A stretch of DNA of 64,000 bases from Stenomitos frigidus ULC18 (GCF_003003795.1 NZ_PVWK01000124.1:1-64000), one strand, 5' to 3'; positions 1-8,357 are shown, counted from the first letter of the stretch. Numbers and translations are program-made. Notes: a model not told the origin generated them from the sequence alone.

Positions 1-63
1 GTCTTTGATGAGTTTCTACCGCAATGGAATTACACGGCTAAACCAGAATTACAGGTTATTTAA
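1..63 (+). CDS. 3' end of an unidentified CDS (truncated by window edge)
   Basis: The first 20 codons read VFDEFLPQWNYTAKPELQVI and end at TAA (61-63). The WNYT-type ending is reminiscent of the tails of some transposases, but 20 residues are too few to assign a family, so I leave the function open. A weak hairpin with a short T-run lies about 110 bp downstream. Confidence 0.4.
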   Translation, partial: VFDEFLPQWNYTAKPELQVI

Positions 64-474
64 TCCACGTTCCTAAGCGGCAAGTTATCAGTTAACTTGT
101 CTGCGTAAGCCTTCCCAATATAACCTCGCAAACTCTATTCACAGAGTCGAGTAGTAGACGAAACTGCTAACTGATGGTCTTTTTAGACCTTTTCAAGAAT
201 TTGTCGCCCTTTGAGGTACAGCCACCCTATCGATCTTGGCTTGATAGTAGATTCTTTCGAGAGAACACGCTTAGACACCCTGAGGCAAGTAGCTCAACCG
301 CAATTATGGAGTGTTTGCTGACTCCCTCTTCGTTAGTTGCGGTCTACTTTATCTAATATTTATAACTTTCCTCAGTAAAACGATGCAAATGAAAGAGTAA
401 ATAAAGTTTGCCTGATGGAATAACTGTATTCATTCCGGCTTTATACGGAACCATTCCGGTTTTATACAGAGTTA
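64..474. other. Intergenic region, 411 bp, with small hairpin and 21-bp tandem duplication
   Basis: No convincing gene is visible; the 60-codon open frame at 174-356 has no ribosome site or family resemblance. A short hairpin GGTCT-TTTT-AGACC followed by TTTTC lies at 176-194 and could be a weak terminator for the upstream CDS. Two adjacent, nearly identical 21-bp copies beginning CATTCCGG lie at 431-451 and 452-472, just past the stop codon of the next minus-strand gene. Confidence 0.5.
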
Positions 475-1158
475 TTAACTGAGACAACCGATCGCAAAGT
501 CAAAAAGGGACTTACCTGTGAGACATGACCAGTGACAGGCAAACAAATCGGGTGCTTGTACGTTGAGACTAGCAACTGCAGGCGCTGCTGGAAAGGGGAA
601 CAGCCGATCAAAACAAAGCGCATCATCCTGCCAGCCAAACTGCATCAGGTAAACAGCTGGTGGTGCCTTGAGCGATCGCAGCAACCGTTGACCCAAAGCA
701 TACAGTGGTTGCCGTTGTACATCCGAAAGGTGAATTGGCTGCTCATAGCATGGCTCTGGCGAAGACGTTGTGAAGACTCTATCCGCCTTCATGCCAATCA
801 CTTCAGCGTAGAGTGGCCCTTTTACTGTAAGGACGATCGGCAACCAGAAATTACCAACACCCGTCGCATAGTCCCAATGCTGAAGCTGCTGACGTAGAGC
901 ATCCGTATGGCGGCAGGTTGTGTAAACCGCCTGTGCTGTAAGGGGCAAGGTCTCGGGCAGATCAAGCGTGAGAGGACAAAGCAAGCGATCACCCACGATA
1001 CTGTTATCGGCTACCAACTCAGATGCGGTCATCACATCCACAGATACCGTTTGAGCCTCAGACTCTTGCTCACCAAGGATAGCGTTCTGAAGCGCAGACA
1101 CCATCTGAGCTGTTGTAGCTGAGGCAAGCGAATCGACAACAATTAGTACATCAGGCAT
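475..1158 (-). CDS. Conserved hypothetical protein (227 aa), third gene of a three-gene operon
   Basis: I do not recognise a named domain. The protein is soluble, with no signal peptide or membrane segment. The N-terminus (MPDVLIVVDSLASATTAQMV) looks like a first beta strand and helix of an alpha/beta fold. Several cysteines and aromatic residues occur in the C-terminal half. It starts only 6 bp after the stop of the coiled-coil gene, which itself overlaps the flavoprotein gene by 4 bp, so the three are almost certainly co-transcribed. A role with the flavoprotein is an inference from this arrangement only. Confidence 0.8.
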   Translation of the reverse strand: MPDVLIVVDSLASATTAQMVSALQNAILGEQESEAQTVSVDVMTASELVADNSIVGDRLLCPLTLDLPETLPLTAQAVYTTCRHTDALRQQLQHWDYATGVGNFWLPIVLTVKGPLYAEVIGMKADRVFTTSSPEPCYEQPIHLSDVQRQPLYALGQRLLRSLKAPPAVYLMQFGWQDDALCFDRLFPFPAAPAVASLNVQAPDLFACHWSCLTGKSLFDFAIGCLS

Positions 1159-1164
1159 TGCATC

Positions 1165-1713
1165 TTAGGCGTTCCCAAAGCTGGGGAGAGCAGCACTCAT
1201 GCCTTTGGGGAAGCTTGGTAAGTCGAGATGCGTTTGACGGCGAGTTCTCACTGCCAGACGGTAGCTGACGCTTTGAAGTTCAGCATGAAGCTGACGATTT
1301 TCACGCTGAATTTGAGTTACTTTTTCGCGAATGGGCACCATGCGTTCAGCGAATTTCTGACGATAAATTTTGGGCAGCTCTTGGACAACCTGCTCCAACA
1401 TGCGAGAGCGATCGGTCAGCTCTTGCACCGATTGCCGTAATTGGTAAATTTCTGTATCGCGATCAGTGATCTGCTCCTGGTAAAACGTTACCTGCTGCTC
1501 TACACCTTGCAGTTGCTCGCGCAGGGCCCGAACCTCAGACAAATGACGCTCGGAGACTTCCGGGCTTGGCATAAAGTTAGCATTGCCCTTGACTAGGCGA
1601 AAGAGCTCCTGAGAGAGCTGCTGCACTAAATTGTCGCGCATCTGTAACTCTTCGCGCAGACGTACAGTCTCACTTTGCAAATCGGGCAGGGTTTGGCTCT
1701 CAGAATAAGTCAC
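1165..1713 (-). CDS. Coiled-coil protein (182 aa), second gene of operon
   Basis: Most of the sequence, from about residue 10 to 150, is Glu/Gln/Arg/Leu-rich with heptad spacing, so it should form a long coiled coil; the last 30 residues are Pro/Ser-rich. There is no signal peptide or membrane segment. The start codon is GTG and overlaps the TGA stop of the upstream flavoprotein gene (GTGA, 1710-1713), indicating translational coupling. I know of no enzymatic role; a scaffold or polar structural function is possible but unsupported. Confidence 0.8.
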   Translation of the reverse strand: MTYSESQTLPDLQSETVRLREELQMRDNLVQQLSQELFRLVKGNANFMPSPEVSERHLSEVRALREQLQGVEQQVTFYQEQITDRDTEIYQLRQSVQELTDRSRMLEQVVQELPKIYRQKFAERMVPIREKVTQIQRENRQLHAELQSVSYRLAVRTRRQTHLDLPSFPKGMSAALPSFGNA

Positions 1714-2732
1714 GTCTTTAGAACTCCATTTTCTATAGCATCAGGCTGGTTTAGGTGAGACTCCCAGCGACGAGGGGCAGAGGCGCGGCGAATCTCCCGC
1801 CAAATTGCGGTTGCAGCTAATGTACCATCTGCAACCGCAATTGATACCTGATTTAGTCCTTCTTTTAAATCACCAATGGCAAAAAGGCGTGGATGCGAGG
1901 TCCGGCACATCGAATCTGTCACCAAATTCTCACCGCTCCACTGCAAATCTAGCCCTTTCAGGTATTCGTTAAAGTATTGTGAACCCATTGCCACCAGTCC
2001 TGTCTCTAACTCCACCGTGGAGCCATCAGCTAGAGCTACACCCGTCATTTCGTGGTCGTGCCCAAGGAGGCGATCGATCGGTGCTTCGACCAACGGATAG
2101 CCATGATCCTTTAACTTCTGGCGCATGGCATCGCTCACGTCACAGAGGCCTTGTGTGAAGACCGTGATATATGGAGTGAACCAGTTCAACACAAACGCAG
2201 TGTTGATCGCTGCTTCAGTCTCTACAAACAGCCCGCACTGTTTATCGGCAATCTCATAGCCGTCACAGATCATGCAAACGTGCAGATTATACCCAGCGTA
2301 ATCGTAAACATTTTGCATATCCTCAAGGTGGGGCAAGCGATCGATGATACCGCTTGCCGCTACCACATACTTGCTGCGAAAAACAGGATAGATGCTGTCC
2401 TGCTTGCCGACTTTGACCTTGACAGCAAAGGTTTCACCTTCGTCATGCACCGCTTCTACAAAGCCAGCCAGGTAATCGGCACCGAGTGAGAGCACGTGTT
2501 GTTGCCCCTGCTGCAGAAGTGTACGACCAGGTGTGTCGGACGGCAAACCCAGGTAGTTCCGCAAATCTTGCATCCAAAACGATCGTCCCCGCCCCTTCTC
2601 AATCACTAAGCAGGAGAGACGGTAGCGCTGCAGGTAAACTGCCGCTGCCAGCCCCCCTGCACCGCCGCCAACGATAACGACATCGTAGACGTGCTCTAAC
2701 CGCTGATCCAGATTTTTCTTGGAGAGCTTCAT
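1710..2732 (-). CDS. Thioredoxin-reductase-like FAD disulfide oxidoreductase without an NADPH motif
   Basis: This 340-residue flavoprotein has the FAD dinucleotide motif VVIVGGGAGGLAAA near residues 18-31, a redox pair C153-M-I-C156 followed by DGYE (compare CATCDG of low-molecular-weight thioredoxin reductases), and a C-terminal FAD motif IGDLKEGLNQVSIAVADG. Directly after the cysteine pair, where thioredoxin reductases have GGGDSA for NADPH, it reads CGLFVETEAA, so the pyridine-nucleotide motif appears lost. Cyanobacteria are known to have NADPH-independent relatives (ferredoxin-dependent FFTR and diflavin-linked DDOR types); membership in one of these is my inference. It heads an operon with the two genes after it. 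Confidence 0.85.
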   Translation of the reverse strand: MKLSKKNLDQRLEHVYDVVIVGGGAGGLAAAVYLQRYRLSCLVIEKGRGRSFWMQDLRNYLGLPSDTPGRTLLQQGQQHVLSLGADYLAGFVEAVHDEGETFAVKVKVGKQDSIYPVFRSKYVVAASGIIDRLPHLEDMQNVYDYAGYNLHVCMICDGYEIADKQCGLFVETEAAINTAFVLNWFTPYITVFTQGLCDVSDAMRQKLKDHGYPLVEAPIDRLLGHDHEMTGVALADGSTVELETGLVAMGSQYFNEYLKGLDLQWSGENLVTDSMCRTSHPRLFAIGDLKEGLNQVSIAVADGTLAATAIWREIRRASAPRRWESHLNQPDAIENGVLKT

Positions 2733-2831
2733 GGGTTTGCTTTGACTGCACTCAAGACGAACGACAAAGGGTAGAAACTAACTTCTATTGCCTCTAGTGT
2801 AAGCAGTTTGCGACTCGCATAGGGCTCAGAG

Positions 2832-3152
2832 CTAGGCTTCTACAGCTTCTTTTTCGACTTCTGGAACTTCTTGCTTAATGGTTAGGAAACGAATCACTTC
2901 TTCGCTCAAGCGCATAGCACGCTCTACCAACGCCACTTGACTGCCATCGCTTTGATAGTTGATTTGGATATAAATGCCTTCGCGGTTTTTTTGAATTTCG
3001 TAAGCTAACCGACGCTTACCGCGATGCTGTGTCTCCAAAACATCGGCTCCGTTTTCGCGCAGAATGGTCTGATACTTTTCGATCGCCTGATCCACTGCTT
3101 CTTCGTTCAGGTCAGGCCGAAGAATGTACATCGTTTCGTAGAAATATTCCAT
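2832..3152 (-). CDS. rpsF: 30S ribosomal protein S6
   Basis: The 106-residue product begins [18 protein letters not shown], the usual start of cyanobacterial S6, and carries the family body ([20 protein letters not shown]). S6 binds 16S rRNA in the small-subunit platform with S18. The open frame extends 46 codons further upstream, but the ATG at 3152 is preceded by AAGGAGA at good spacing and matches family length, so I use it. No rpsR or ssb is adjacent, and the divergent neighbour is a metabolic gene. The acidic tail ([11 protein letters not shown]) is normal. Confidence 0.95.
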   Translation of the reverse strand: MEYFYETMYILRPDLNEEAVDQAIEKYQTILRENGADVLETQHRGKRRLAYEIQKNREGIYIQINYQSDGSQVALVERAMRLSEEVIRFLTIKQEVPEVEKEAVEA

Positions 3153-3478
3153 GTCGAAAGTCTCCTTGTGGACTAATGGCTTCGTGATGCAGTATCGGAA
3201 GATCGGTGCGAAAGGTCGAAAACCACTCGCAGCGATCGCTTTAGAGCTCAAGAAGCAAGGATTTATAATTCTATCGTCTTTGGGTTGCAAGTAGCCAGAT
3301 CGGCGACCGATTAAAATTAATCAGCTTTCGTAATGCGTTACCGATACCGCTATGCCCGAAACTGTAGTGATAGGTTTAAACACAACCGTTGCAGCGGCAT
3401 TATGGCTCGACCACCCTGTCTATACAGTGTCAGGCTAGTTTCTACATTTTTCTTGGTCTGTGAGGAAGCAGTTGAGTT
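3153..3478. other. Divergent intergenic region between rpsF and the FAH-family gene
   Basis: This 326-bp region must hold the rpsF promoter and its Shine-Dalgarno AAGGAGA (about 3160-3166, minus strand), and the promoter of the plus-strand gene. The upstream extension of the rpsF frame lies here and is probably untranslated leader. No other gene or clear operator is visible. Confidence 0.5.
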
Positions 3479-4267
3479 ATGGCACAGCGCTATGTCCGGG
3501 TTCAAACAGCAGACGGACAGATCTATTACGGCTTACTTCAACTTAGCCGAGAGGTGCGTGTTTTAGATGCGCCTCCCTGGTTGAATGGACAATTAACGGA
3601 TTTGGAACTGTTAGCGGAAAGCTACTCCATTCTGGCACCCTGTGCGCCATCAAAAGTGGTAGCGGTTGGCAAGAATTATGCGGATCACGCGGCAGAGATG
3701 GGTACACCTGTACCTGAAGAGCCACTCTTGTTCATGAAGCCATCAACCGCCGTCATTGCCACAGATGGCATCATCTTGTATCCTCCTCAGTCGCAGCGCG
3801 TGGACTATGAAGGTGAGTTGGCGTTGATTATCGGCGATCGCTGTGTGGACTGTACCCCTGAGCAGGCGCAAGGAAAAATTTGGGGTTATACGATCGCAAA
3901 CGACGTGACCGCGCGCGATTTACAACGCAAAGATGGTCAGTGGACACGTGCTAAAGGCTTCGATACCTTCTGCCCATTGGGCCCCTGGATCGTGCGGGAT
4001 GTTAGCCCAGGAGCGCGGTTGCAGACGTTCATCAATGATGCCCTCAAACCTGTACAGTCTGCCTTTATCGACCAAATGGTGTTTTCGCCAGATGTTTTGG
4101 TGTCTTACATCAGTCAAGCCATCACGTTGCTGCCTGGGGACGTGGTGCTCACTGGGACACCAGAGGGCGTGGGGCCGCTTCAGGTGGGCGATCGCGTGAG
4201 AGTAGAAATCGAGGGGATTGGCTACTTAAACAATACAGTGGCTATACGAGTGCCTGAAACAACGTGA
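3479..4267 (+). CDS. Fumarylacetoacetate hydrolase (FAH) family protein
   Basis: The protein has the full FAH C-terminal-domain fold at 262 residues: GKNYADHAAEMG near 64-75, the metal-binding DYEGEL (E111, E113), ANDVTARDLQ with D142, the loop KGFDTFCPLGPW, and LTGTPEGVGP near the end. Family members bind Mg or Mn and hydrolyse or decarboxylate acylpyruvates or oxaloacetate, or open rings in aromatic catabolism. The substrate cannot be told from sequence; acylpyruvase or oxaloacetate decarboxylase activity is the usual case for stand-alone proteins of this length. A terminator overlaps its stop codon, so it is probably monocistronic. Confidence 0.9.
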   Translation: MAQRYVRVQTADGQIYYGLLQLSREVRVLDAPPWLNGQLTDLELLAESYSILAPCAPSKVVAVGKNYADHAAEMGTPVPEEPLLFMKPSTAVIATDGIILYPPQSQRVDYEGELALIIGDRCVDCTPEQAQGKIWGYTIANDVTARDLQRKDGQWTRAKGFDTFCPLGPWIVRDVSPGARLQTFINDALKPVQSAFIDQMVFSPDVLVSYISQAITLLPGDVVLTGTPEGVGPLQVGDRVRVEIEGIGYLNNTVAIRVPETT

Positions 4268-4300
4268 AAGGCACCTCTGCCGAGATGCCTTTCGTTTCTT
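4266..4300 (+). terminator. Rho-independent-type terminator after the FAH-family gene
   Basis: GAAAGGCA (4266-4273) pairs with TGCCTTTC (4286-4293); an inner CTC/GAG pairing extends it across one mismatch. A T-rich run (GTTTCTTCC) follows. The stem begins inside the TGA stop codon. Confidence 0.65.
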
Positions 4301-4329
4301 CCTGTCGATTCACCGTTTCAGATAGCGAT

Positions 4330-4824
4330 CTAACGCACCTGAGTGTAAGCAGCATCCGAGATCGTGGGAATTTCAGCATAGCGCCCTAACGCTGATTGGA
4401 CAACAGAGTAGCCAACTGCCACTATGACGCCCAGAAAGATGGTATTGAATAGCGTTTGTACGAGTAGGGGCTCCTGCAGGATTGGAGAAAGGACATAACG
4501 CCACAAAATTGAAACTAGGCTCAAGACGATACCAAACAGGATCGACTGCATGGCGTTGAACCGAATGAAATGAACGATCGACTCATTTCTGACCACCAGC
4601 AGAAAGAGTGCGAAAAAGATGATCAGAGACATGAAGCCGCCAAAGCCAAAGTAAATGCTTAAAAGTGGCGAAAGCGGAATGGCGATCGCACGTAAGATCG
4701 GACTCAAAAAAGAACCAGACCCGATGGCTCCATACACTAGCCCAATTACGTCCAGCAGTGGTAGCAGATAGACCAAACAAGCGAAGATCCGGTCTGTGGG
4801 AGAAGTCGACCCGCGCCAAGCCAT
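4330..4824 (-). CDS. Tic20-family membrane protein
   Basis: This 164-residue protein has four hydrophobic segments and the family start MAWRGSTSPTDRIFACLVYLLP, followed by VRNESIVHFIRFNAMQSIL, which matches cyanobacterial Tic20/Ycf60 homologues. In plastids Tic20 is part of the inner-envelope import channel; its role in cyanobacteria is not settled. I chose the ATG at 4824 because GGAGAA precedes it at normal spacing; the frame extends eight codons upstream. It faces the FAH-family gene tail to tail. Confidence 0.85.
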   Translation of the reverse strand: MAWRGSTSPTDRIFACLVYLLPLLDVIGLVYGAIGSGSFLSPILRAIAIPLSPLLSIYFGFGGFMSLIIFFALFLLVVRNESIVHFIRFNAMQSILFGIVLSLVSILWRYVLSPILQEPLLVQTLFNTIFLGVIVAVGYSVVQSALGRYAEIPTISDAAYTQVR

Positions 4825-4940
4825 GTTGCGTTCTCCAGAAATAATCAAGGTTCCTAATATTGCCCAGGATAACGCAGTTAGTGGGGGATGCCCAACTTTA
4901 GAGTTGCATGGAACTGACTGCTTCTTGCAAGAGCCATTGG

Positions 4941-5294
4941 TCAGGTTGCCTGGTTTTGCAGTAGGCGATCGACGATACCAACGAGACGATCGATATTGCG
5001 CTCTTGCCGTTCTGCTGTTTCTGCCTGACGTGCCGCTGCCACCGCCTGCCGATCTGCTGCTGCTGCTTGCTGCTCCGCTGCTGCTGCTTGCTGCTCCGCT
5101 GCTGCTGCTTGCTGCTCAATCCGTTCTTTAATCTCACTAAAGCCTTCGGTCAAATGACCAATCTGATCGGTAAGTGCGTCAATTTTGTCAGTAAGAGCAT
5201 CCAGCTTATGGTTATGCTGGCCGGAAGAATGCATAAGGGCAGTAGTCGCCTGGACAAGTTGGTCTAGCTGCTGCTGCGTCGTTGGGTTAGGCAT
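4941..5294 (-). CDS. Small coiled-coil protein with EQQAAAA heptad repeats
   Basis: The product begins MPNPTTQQQLDQLVQATTAL and is mostly helical. A segment LDALTDKIDALTDQIGHLTE is followed by three consecutive 7-residue repeats of the type EQQAAAA and then two degenerate Arg-containing ones, so it should form an extended coiled coil. No membrane or signal segment is seen. An in-frame GTG six codons upstream (5312) is an alternative start; I prefer the ATG. Function unknown; such proteins are common and variable in cyanobacteria. Confidence 0.6.
   Translation of the reverse strand: MPNPTTQQQLDQLVQATTALMHSSGQHNHKLDALTDKIDALTDQIGHLTEGFSEIKERIEQQAAAAEQQAAAAEQQAAAADRQAVAAARQAETAERQERNIDRLVGIVDRLLQNQAT
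5036..5118. repeat. 21-bp tandem repeat inside the coiled-coil gene
   Basis: The plus strand reads GCTGCTGCTTGCTGCTCC repeatedly with a 21-bp period, encoding the EQQAAAA heptads on the minus strand. Such tracts can change length by slippage in whole heptads without a frameshift. Confidence 0.75.
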
Positions 5295-5359
5295 TTTGGC
5301 AGTGGTACACACTGTTATTTAAGAGAAAATTATAGCTTTATCCAGTGCAGTCAGCGGTT

Positions 5360-5500
5360 GGCAGTCCTAAGAGTTTTGAGTTGCAAGAGAAGAGCGAGGA
5401 GCATTTTGAGTTTTTGGGTCGCGACCTCCTCCTCTCCTGCTGCCCTCGCCCCCTCCACTGCCTTCTCTAGTCCCCGTTCCCTTCTAACCGCTTGCGATTG
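5360..5500. repeat. Pyrimidine-rich intergenic repeat of the type dispersed through this genome
   Basis: The segment carries GAGTTTTGAGTT-like and CTCCTCTCCTGCTGCCCTC-like tracts, resembling the repeats at about 28.5, 30.0, 62.4 and 63.8 kb in this window. It lies downstream of the chorismate lyase gene and has no coding potential. Confidence 0.45.
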
Positions 5501-5510
5501 TCTCAGCCAG

Positions 5511-6161
5511 CTAACCGCGATCAAGTTGCGTTGAGCCTAAATACTTGGTGAGATACGGTGAAAAAACTTCGTAAATCAGTGTGAGCGGCTGTCCACGATG
5601 CCAGAATAAGTAGTGGCGACCCCAAAGTGGCCCTGATTGCCCAAACGCCTTTTCTAGAGCCGCTGAGTGACCGTAGTAGAGGCCCTGAACATCGCGATAA
5701 AGCTCTGTCCGCAAACGGGCGAGGCTAGCCCAAATGGGGAGCGATCGATTTTGCAGGTACTCATCCACATGGCTGGCTTCCCACCAGGATGTCGCATAGG
5801 CTAGACGCTGCCCCGAAGCCGTGCGCAACCAAACTTGCCGCCGAAGCCGAGGCCCTGGAACAACTTGCAGTTGACTCGGTGCGTGATCACTGTCCATGCC
5901 GATCGCTGACATATCAATGACATCCACTTCAGTAGGCTCTCCAGTCAGCAACTGTAGATGACGGGTTGGAGAACCATCGCCCAGCATCAGCATCTGCCAG
6001 GTCGGTGCCAGTTTGCTATGAGGTAATCCTTGCTGCACTACAGCCGCATCACCCTGCCAGAGGGGGTTAAGAGGATGCCAAGTGGTTGGCAGCGTCACGC
6101 GCTCTGGGGGAGTAGTGGTGATGGTCAACTTCTTTACACAACGTAACCTCTCTACAATCAT
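5511..6161 (-). CDS. Chorismate--pyruvate lyase (cyanobacterial type)
   Basis: The protein (216 aa) matches the cyanobacterial chorismate lyase family related to UbiC: LLTGEPTEVDVIDMS in the middle, RRQVWLRTASGQRLAYATSWW, and PIWASLARLRTELYRD. The enzyme converts chorismate to 4-hydroxybenzoate and pyruvate, the first committed step to the plastoquinone head group in cyanobacteria. The first 20 or so residues are not typical, so an internal start is possible, but no better ATG with a ribosome site is evident. It stands alone, with a repeat-rich spacer downstream. Confidence 0.8.
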   Translation of the reverse strand: MIVERLRCVKKLTITTTPPERVTLPTTWHPLNPLWQGDAAVVQQGLPHSKLAPTWQMLMLGDGSPTRHLQLLTGEPTEVDVIDMSAIGMDSDHAPSQLQVVPGPRLRRQVWLRTASGQRLAYATSWWEASHVDEYLQNRSLPIWASLARLRTELYRDVQGLYYGHSAALEKAFGQSGPLWGRHYLFWHRGQPLTLIYEVFSPYLTKYLGSTQLDRG

Positions 6162-6283
6162 AGCGCTCTCGTTGGCAAAGTTCTTGAGCCAGAAGGCGAT
6201 CGGAACAGTGGGTTGTTATACTGCTGGCGTTGCGATGAGGACGGTTTTTGAAGCTTGTCCACTAGCGTGAGGAAACTTAAATC

Positions 6284-6774
6284 ATGGAGCTAAAAATTGT
6301 TCCTTGCTCTCCTGAACGGATTAAAAACTTGCCTAACGGTGCCGATACGTTCCACACCGCTTACGGGTTCTAGGTGGTCGATGGCTACTTGCTTTTAAAG
6401 GGGTACTGCAATACAGCCTCAACGCAATACGAGCGTCACAAATTTGGCACCCGTGGCTACCCTATCTGTTTCTCTTTCAGCCCGATCGGGCGTTAGTTGG
6501 GCTGGGAGGCTTTAAATCAGTACCCTATGCTAACCGTACGGTTAGCATAGGGTACTCTGTTCCCCCAGCTATCACAGCAGGGGCTTTACAACATCGGCGG
6601 CGCACCAGCTGATTGAGATTGCACTCGCATCAAAGTTAGTTGACTGCGTGAGCGCTCATACTTTAGCAGAGCAGAATGCCTCGACTAGAGTGTTAGAAAA
6701 GTGCGGCATGACTAAGGTATCAGAGCGGCTCGATCCTGAAGATGGGCCATTGTAGCGATGGGAGATTAGCACAG
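6284..6774 (+). pseudogene. Decayed GNAT-family N-acetyltransferase
   Basis: Translating from ATG 6284 gives MELKIVPCSPERIKNLPNGA, then a stop at codon 30 (6371-6373) and another just before 6500. A second frame resumes GFKSVPYANRTVSIGYSV, the GNAT core, and a further frame gives LVDCVSAHTLAEQNASTRVLEKCGMTKV, the conserved acetyl-CoA-binding end of RimJ/RimL-like acetyltransferases. An in-frame TAG follows in the last segment. Several stops and frameshifts make it non-functional. The central part contains the 38-bp palindrome at 6519-6556. Confidence 0.8.
6519..6556. repeat. 38-bp perfect palindrome inside the GNAT pseudogene
   Basis: The two 19-base halves (AGTACCCTATGCTAACCGT and its exact reverse complement) abut with no spacer. 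The palindrome lies in frame with remains of the acetyltransferase motif VPYANRTVSIGY, so it is made of gene sequence rather than an inserted element. Confidence 0.95.
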
Positions 6775-6868
6775 TGAACTGTGTGTCGATTGTTAGAGCG
6801 GCCGATTGCTAGAGCGACAGTAGGCAATGCCCTCTTCGTCCCCCGTTCCGGTGCGCAAGTTACAACAC

Positions 6869-8236
6869 CTAAAGGTTCTCTGCCCGCTCTTCCCAGCCCC
6901 GCATCTTGCCGGGATTCAGCAGTCCGTAGGGATCAACCATTTCTTTGAAGCGCAACTGCTCCAGATCAACTGTCTTCATACCGCCATCTTCCAGGACATA
7001 GGTGTGAGGGTTGGCAATGAAGGCACCGTTTGCTTCGTGGTAATGAATAATGTCTGCAAGACGCTCTGGAGTGGTGTAGCGGACGATTTGCAAAGCGGCA
7101 GGGACGGCTGCGCCACCGATGCGAATAAACTCCAGGTGCATCATCACTTCATCACCAAAGTGTTGATACATGTGCTCAACTAGCTTCATCTCTTTATCTA
7201 GCGGGAATATGGTTTGAAGGTAGGTAAGAGACGGATCAACACTACGGGCGTGCAGCGTGGTGTGGTTCCAGGAATATTCCACCAGCGTGGTACCTTTGCT
7301 GGCTTCTTGAGCGCTTTTCTGTAAACAAACCGTGCCGTTGTATGCCTTTACCAACTCGGCGAAGGGTTCTAAAGCTGATTCGGCCACCATAACCAGCGCA
7401 CAGTGGCTACCTGCCGGAATGACATTGCGGAAAGCAGCAAAATAGGTGGGAATGGGATCAGCGCAGATGCAAACGAGCTTTTTGATGATGCCATCGCTAT
7501 CGCTGAAGGCTTGCCCAAACCGAGCAGCTGTCATGAAGTCGGGGAAGGCCACGATCGCCTCTGCCCAGGCATAAGCAGGAGCCAGTGGAATTTCGAGTTC
7601 GGTAATGATGCCGTTGGTGCCATAGGCATGAGCCACTTTGTAAACGTCATCGCCGCGTAGCTCAATGACACGGGGCGTATCCTCCATCGTGACCACGCGA
7701 ACCGCCAGCAAATTGCCACGATCGCGAATTTGGCCATAAGTAATGGAGCCAATACCGCCACTGCCACCCCCAATAAAGCCGCCGATCGTGGCTGTGCGAT
7801 AAGTTGAGGGCAGCATCCGCACTTCCCAACCGCTGCTGCGAGTTTGCTTATCCAGCGCTGCAAGTTTGACACCTGGTTCAACACATGCCAACCCAGGCTT
7901 GACCCATTTGACCGCCTGCATCCGCGATAGATCAAGAATGACCCCACCTTGCAGCGGCACACACTGCCCGTAGTTACCCGTTCCAGCCCCACGCACGGTC
8001 AACGGCAACTTATATTTGACACAGGCCGCCGCAACCTGGATGACCTCCGCTTCACTCATCGGGCGCACTACCAGCGCGCCTCGCTTATCACTTAATAGTG
8101 GCTGCAGAATCGGGCTAAAAGTGTAGTAATCCTGAGAAAGCTTTGTAATCTGCGTGCTATCGGTGATGATTTCTAGCCCAGTTAGCTCAGCAATCAAGGG
8201 TTGAAGGTTAGCAGGCTGTGTAGTTGTAGACGTCAT
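6869..8236 (-). CDS. FAD-binding oxidoreductase (GlcD / VAO-PCMH family)
   Basis: The 455-residue protein has the FAD-binding PCMH domain: RGAGTGNYGQCVPLQGG in the N-terminal half, then TIGGFIGGGSGGIGS and YGTNGIITELEIPL. The family-typical end VDPYGLLNPGKMRGW is present. Such enzymes oxidise 2-hydroxy acids such as glycolate or D-lactate, passing electrons to quinone or other carriers. No signal peptide is seen and no partner subunit (GlcE/GlcF) is adjacent, so the substrate stays open. Cyanobacteria often use a GlcD-type glycolate dehydrogenase in photorespiration, but this divergent member need not be it. Confidence 0.85.
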   Translation of the reverse strand: MTSTTTQPANLQPLIAELTGLEIITDSTQITKLSQDYYTFSPILQPLLSDKRGALVVRPMSEAEVIQVAAACVKYKLPLTVRGAGTGNYGQCVPLQGGVILDLSRMQAVKWVKPGLACVEPGVKLAALDKQTRSSGWEVRMLPSTYRTATIGGFIGGGSGGIGSITYGQIRDRGNLLAVRVVTMEDTPRVIELRGDDVYKVAHAYGTNGIITELEIPLAPAYAWAEAIVAFPDFMTAARFGQAFSDSDGIIKKLVCICADPIPTYFAAFRNVIPAGSHCALVMVAESALEPFAELVKAYNGTVCLQKSAQEASKGTTLVEYSWNHTTLHARSVDPSLTYLQTIFPLDKEMKLVEHMYQHFGDEVMMHLEFIRIGGAAVPAALQIVRYTTPERLADIIHYHEANGAFIANPHTYVLEDGGMKTVDLEQLRFKEMVDPYGLLNPGKMRGWEERAENL

Positions 8237-8357
8237 AGGCTGAAGGTGCGAACATAAATAATCTCGACGACTGCATGACAGTGTAGAAGAGTCGATCAGC
8301 GTTTAGCATGACATAAGTTATTTGAGACAGGCAGTAGTGATAGTAGCAAACGAGCAT

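Noticed and set aside
174..356. 60-codon plus-strand open frame
   Set aside because: No ribosome site, no family resemblance and it spans a hairpin; treated as non-coding.
4796..5131. 111-codon plus-strand open frame rich in Leu/Pro/Ala
   Set aside because: It is the antisense of the EQQAAAA heptad repeats of the minus-strand coiled-coil gene.
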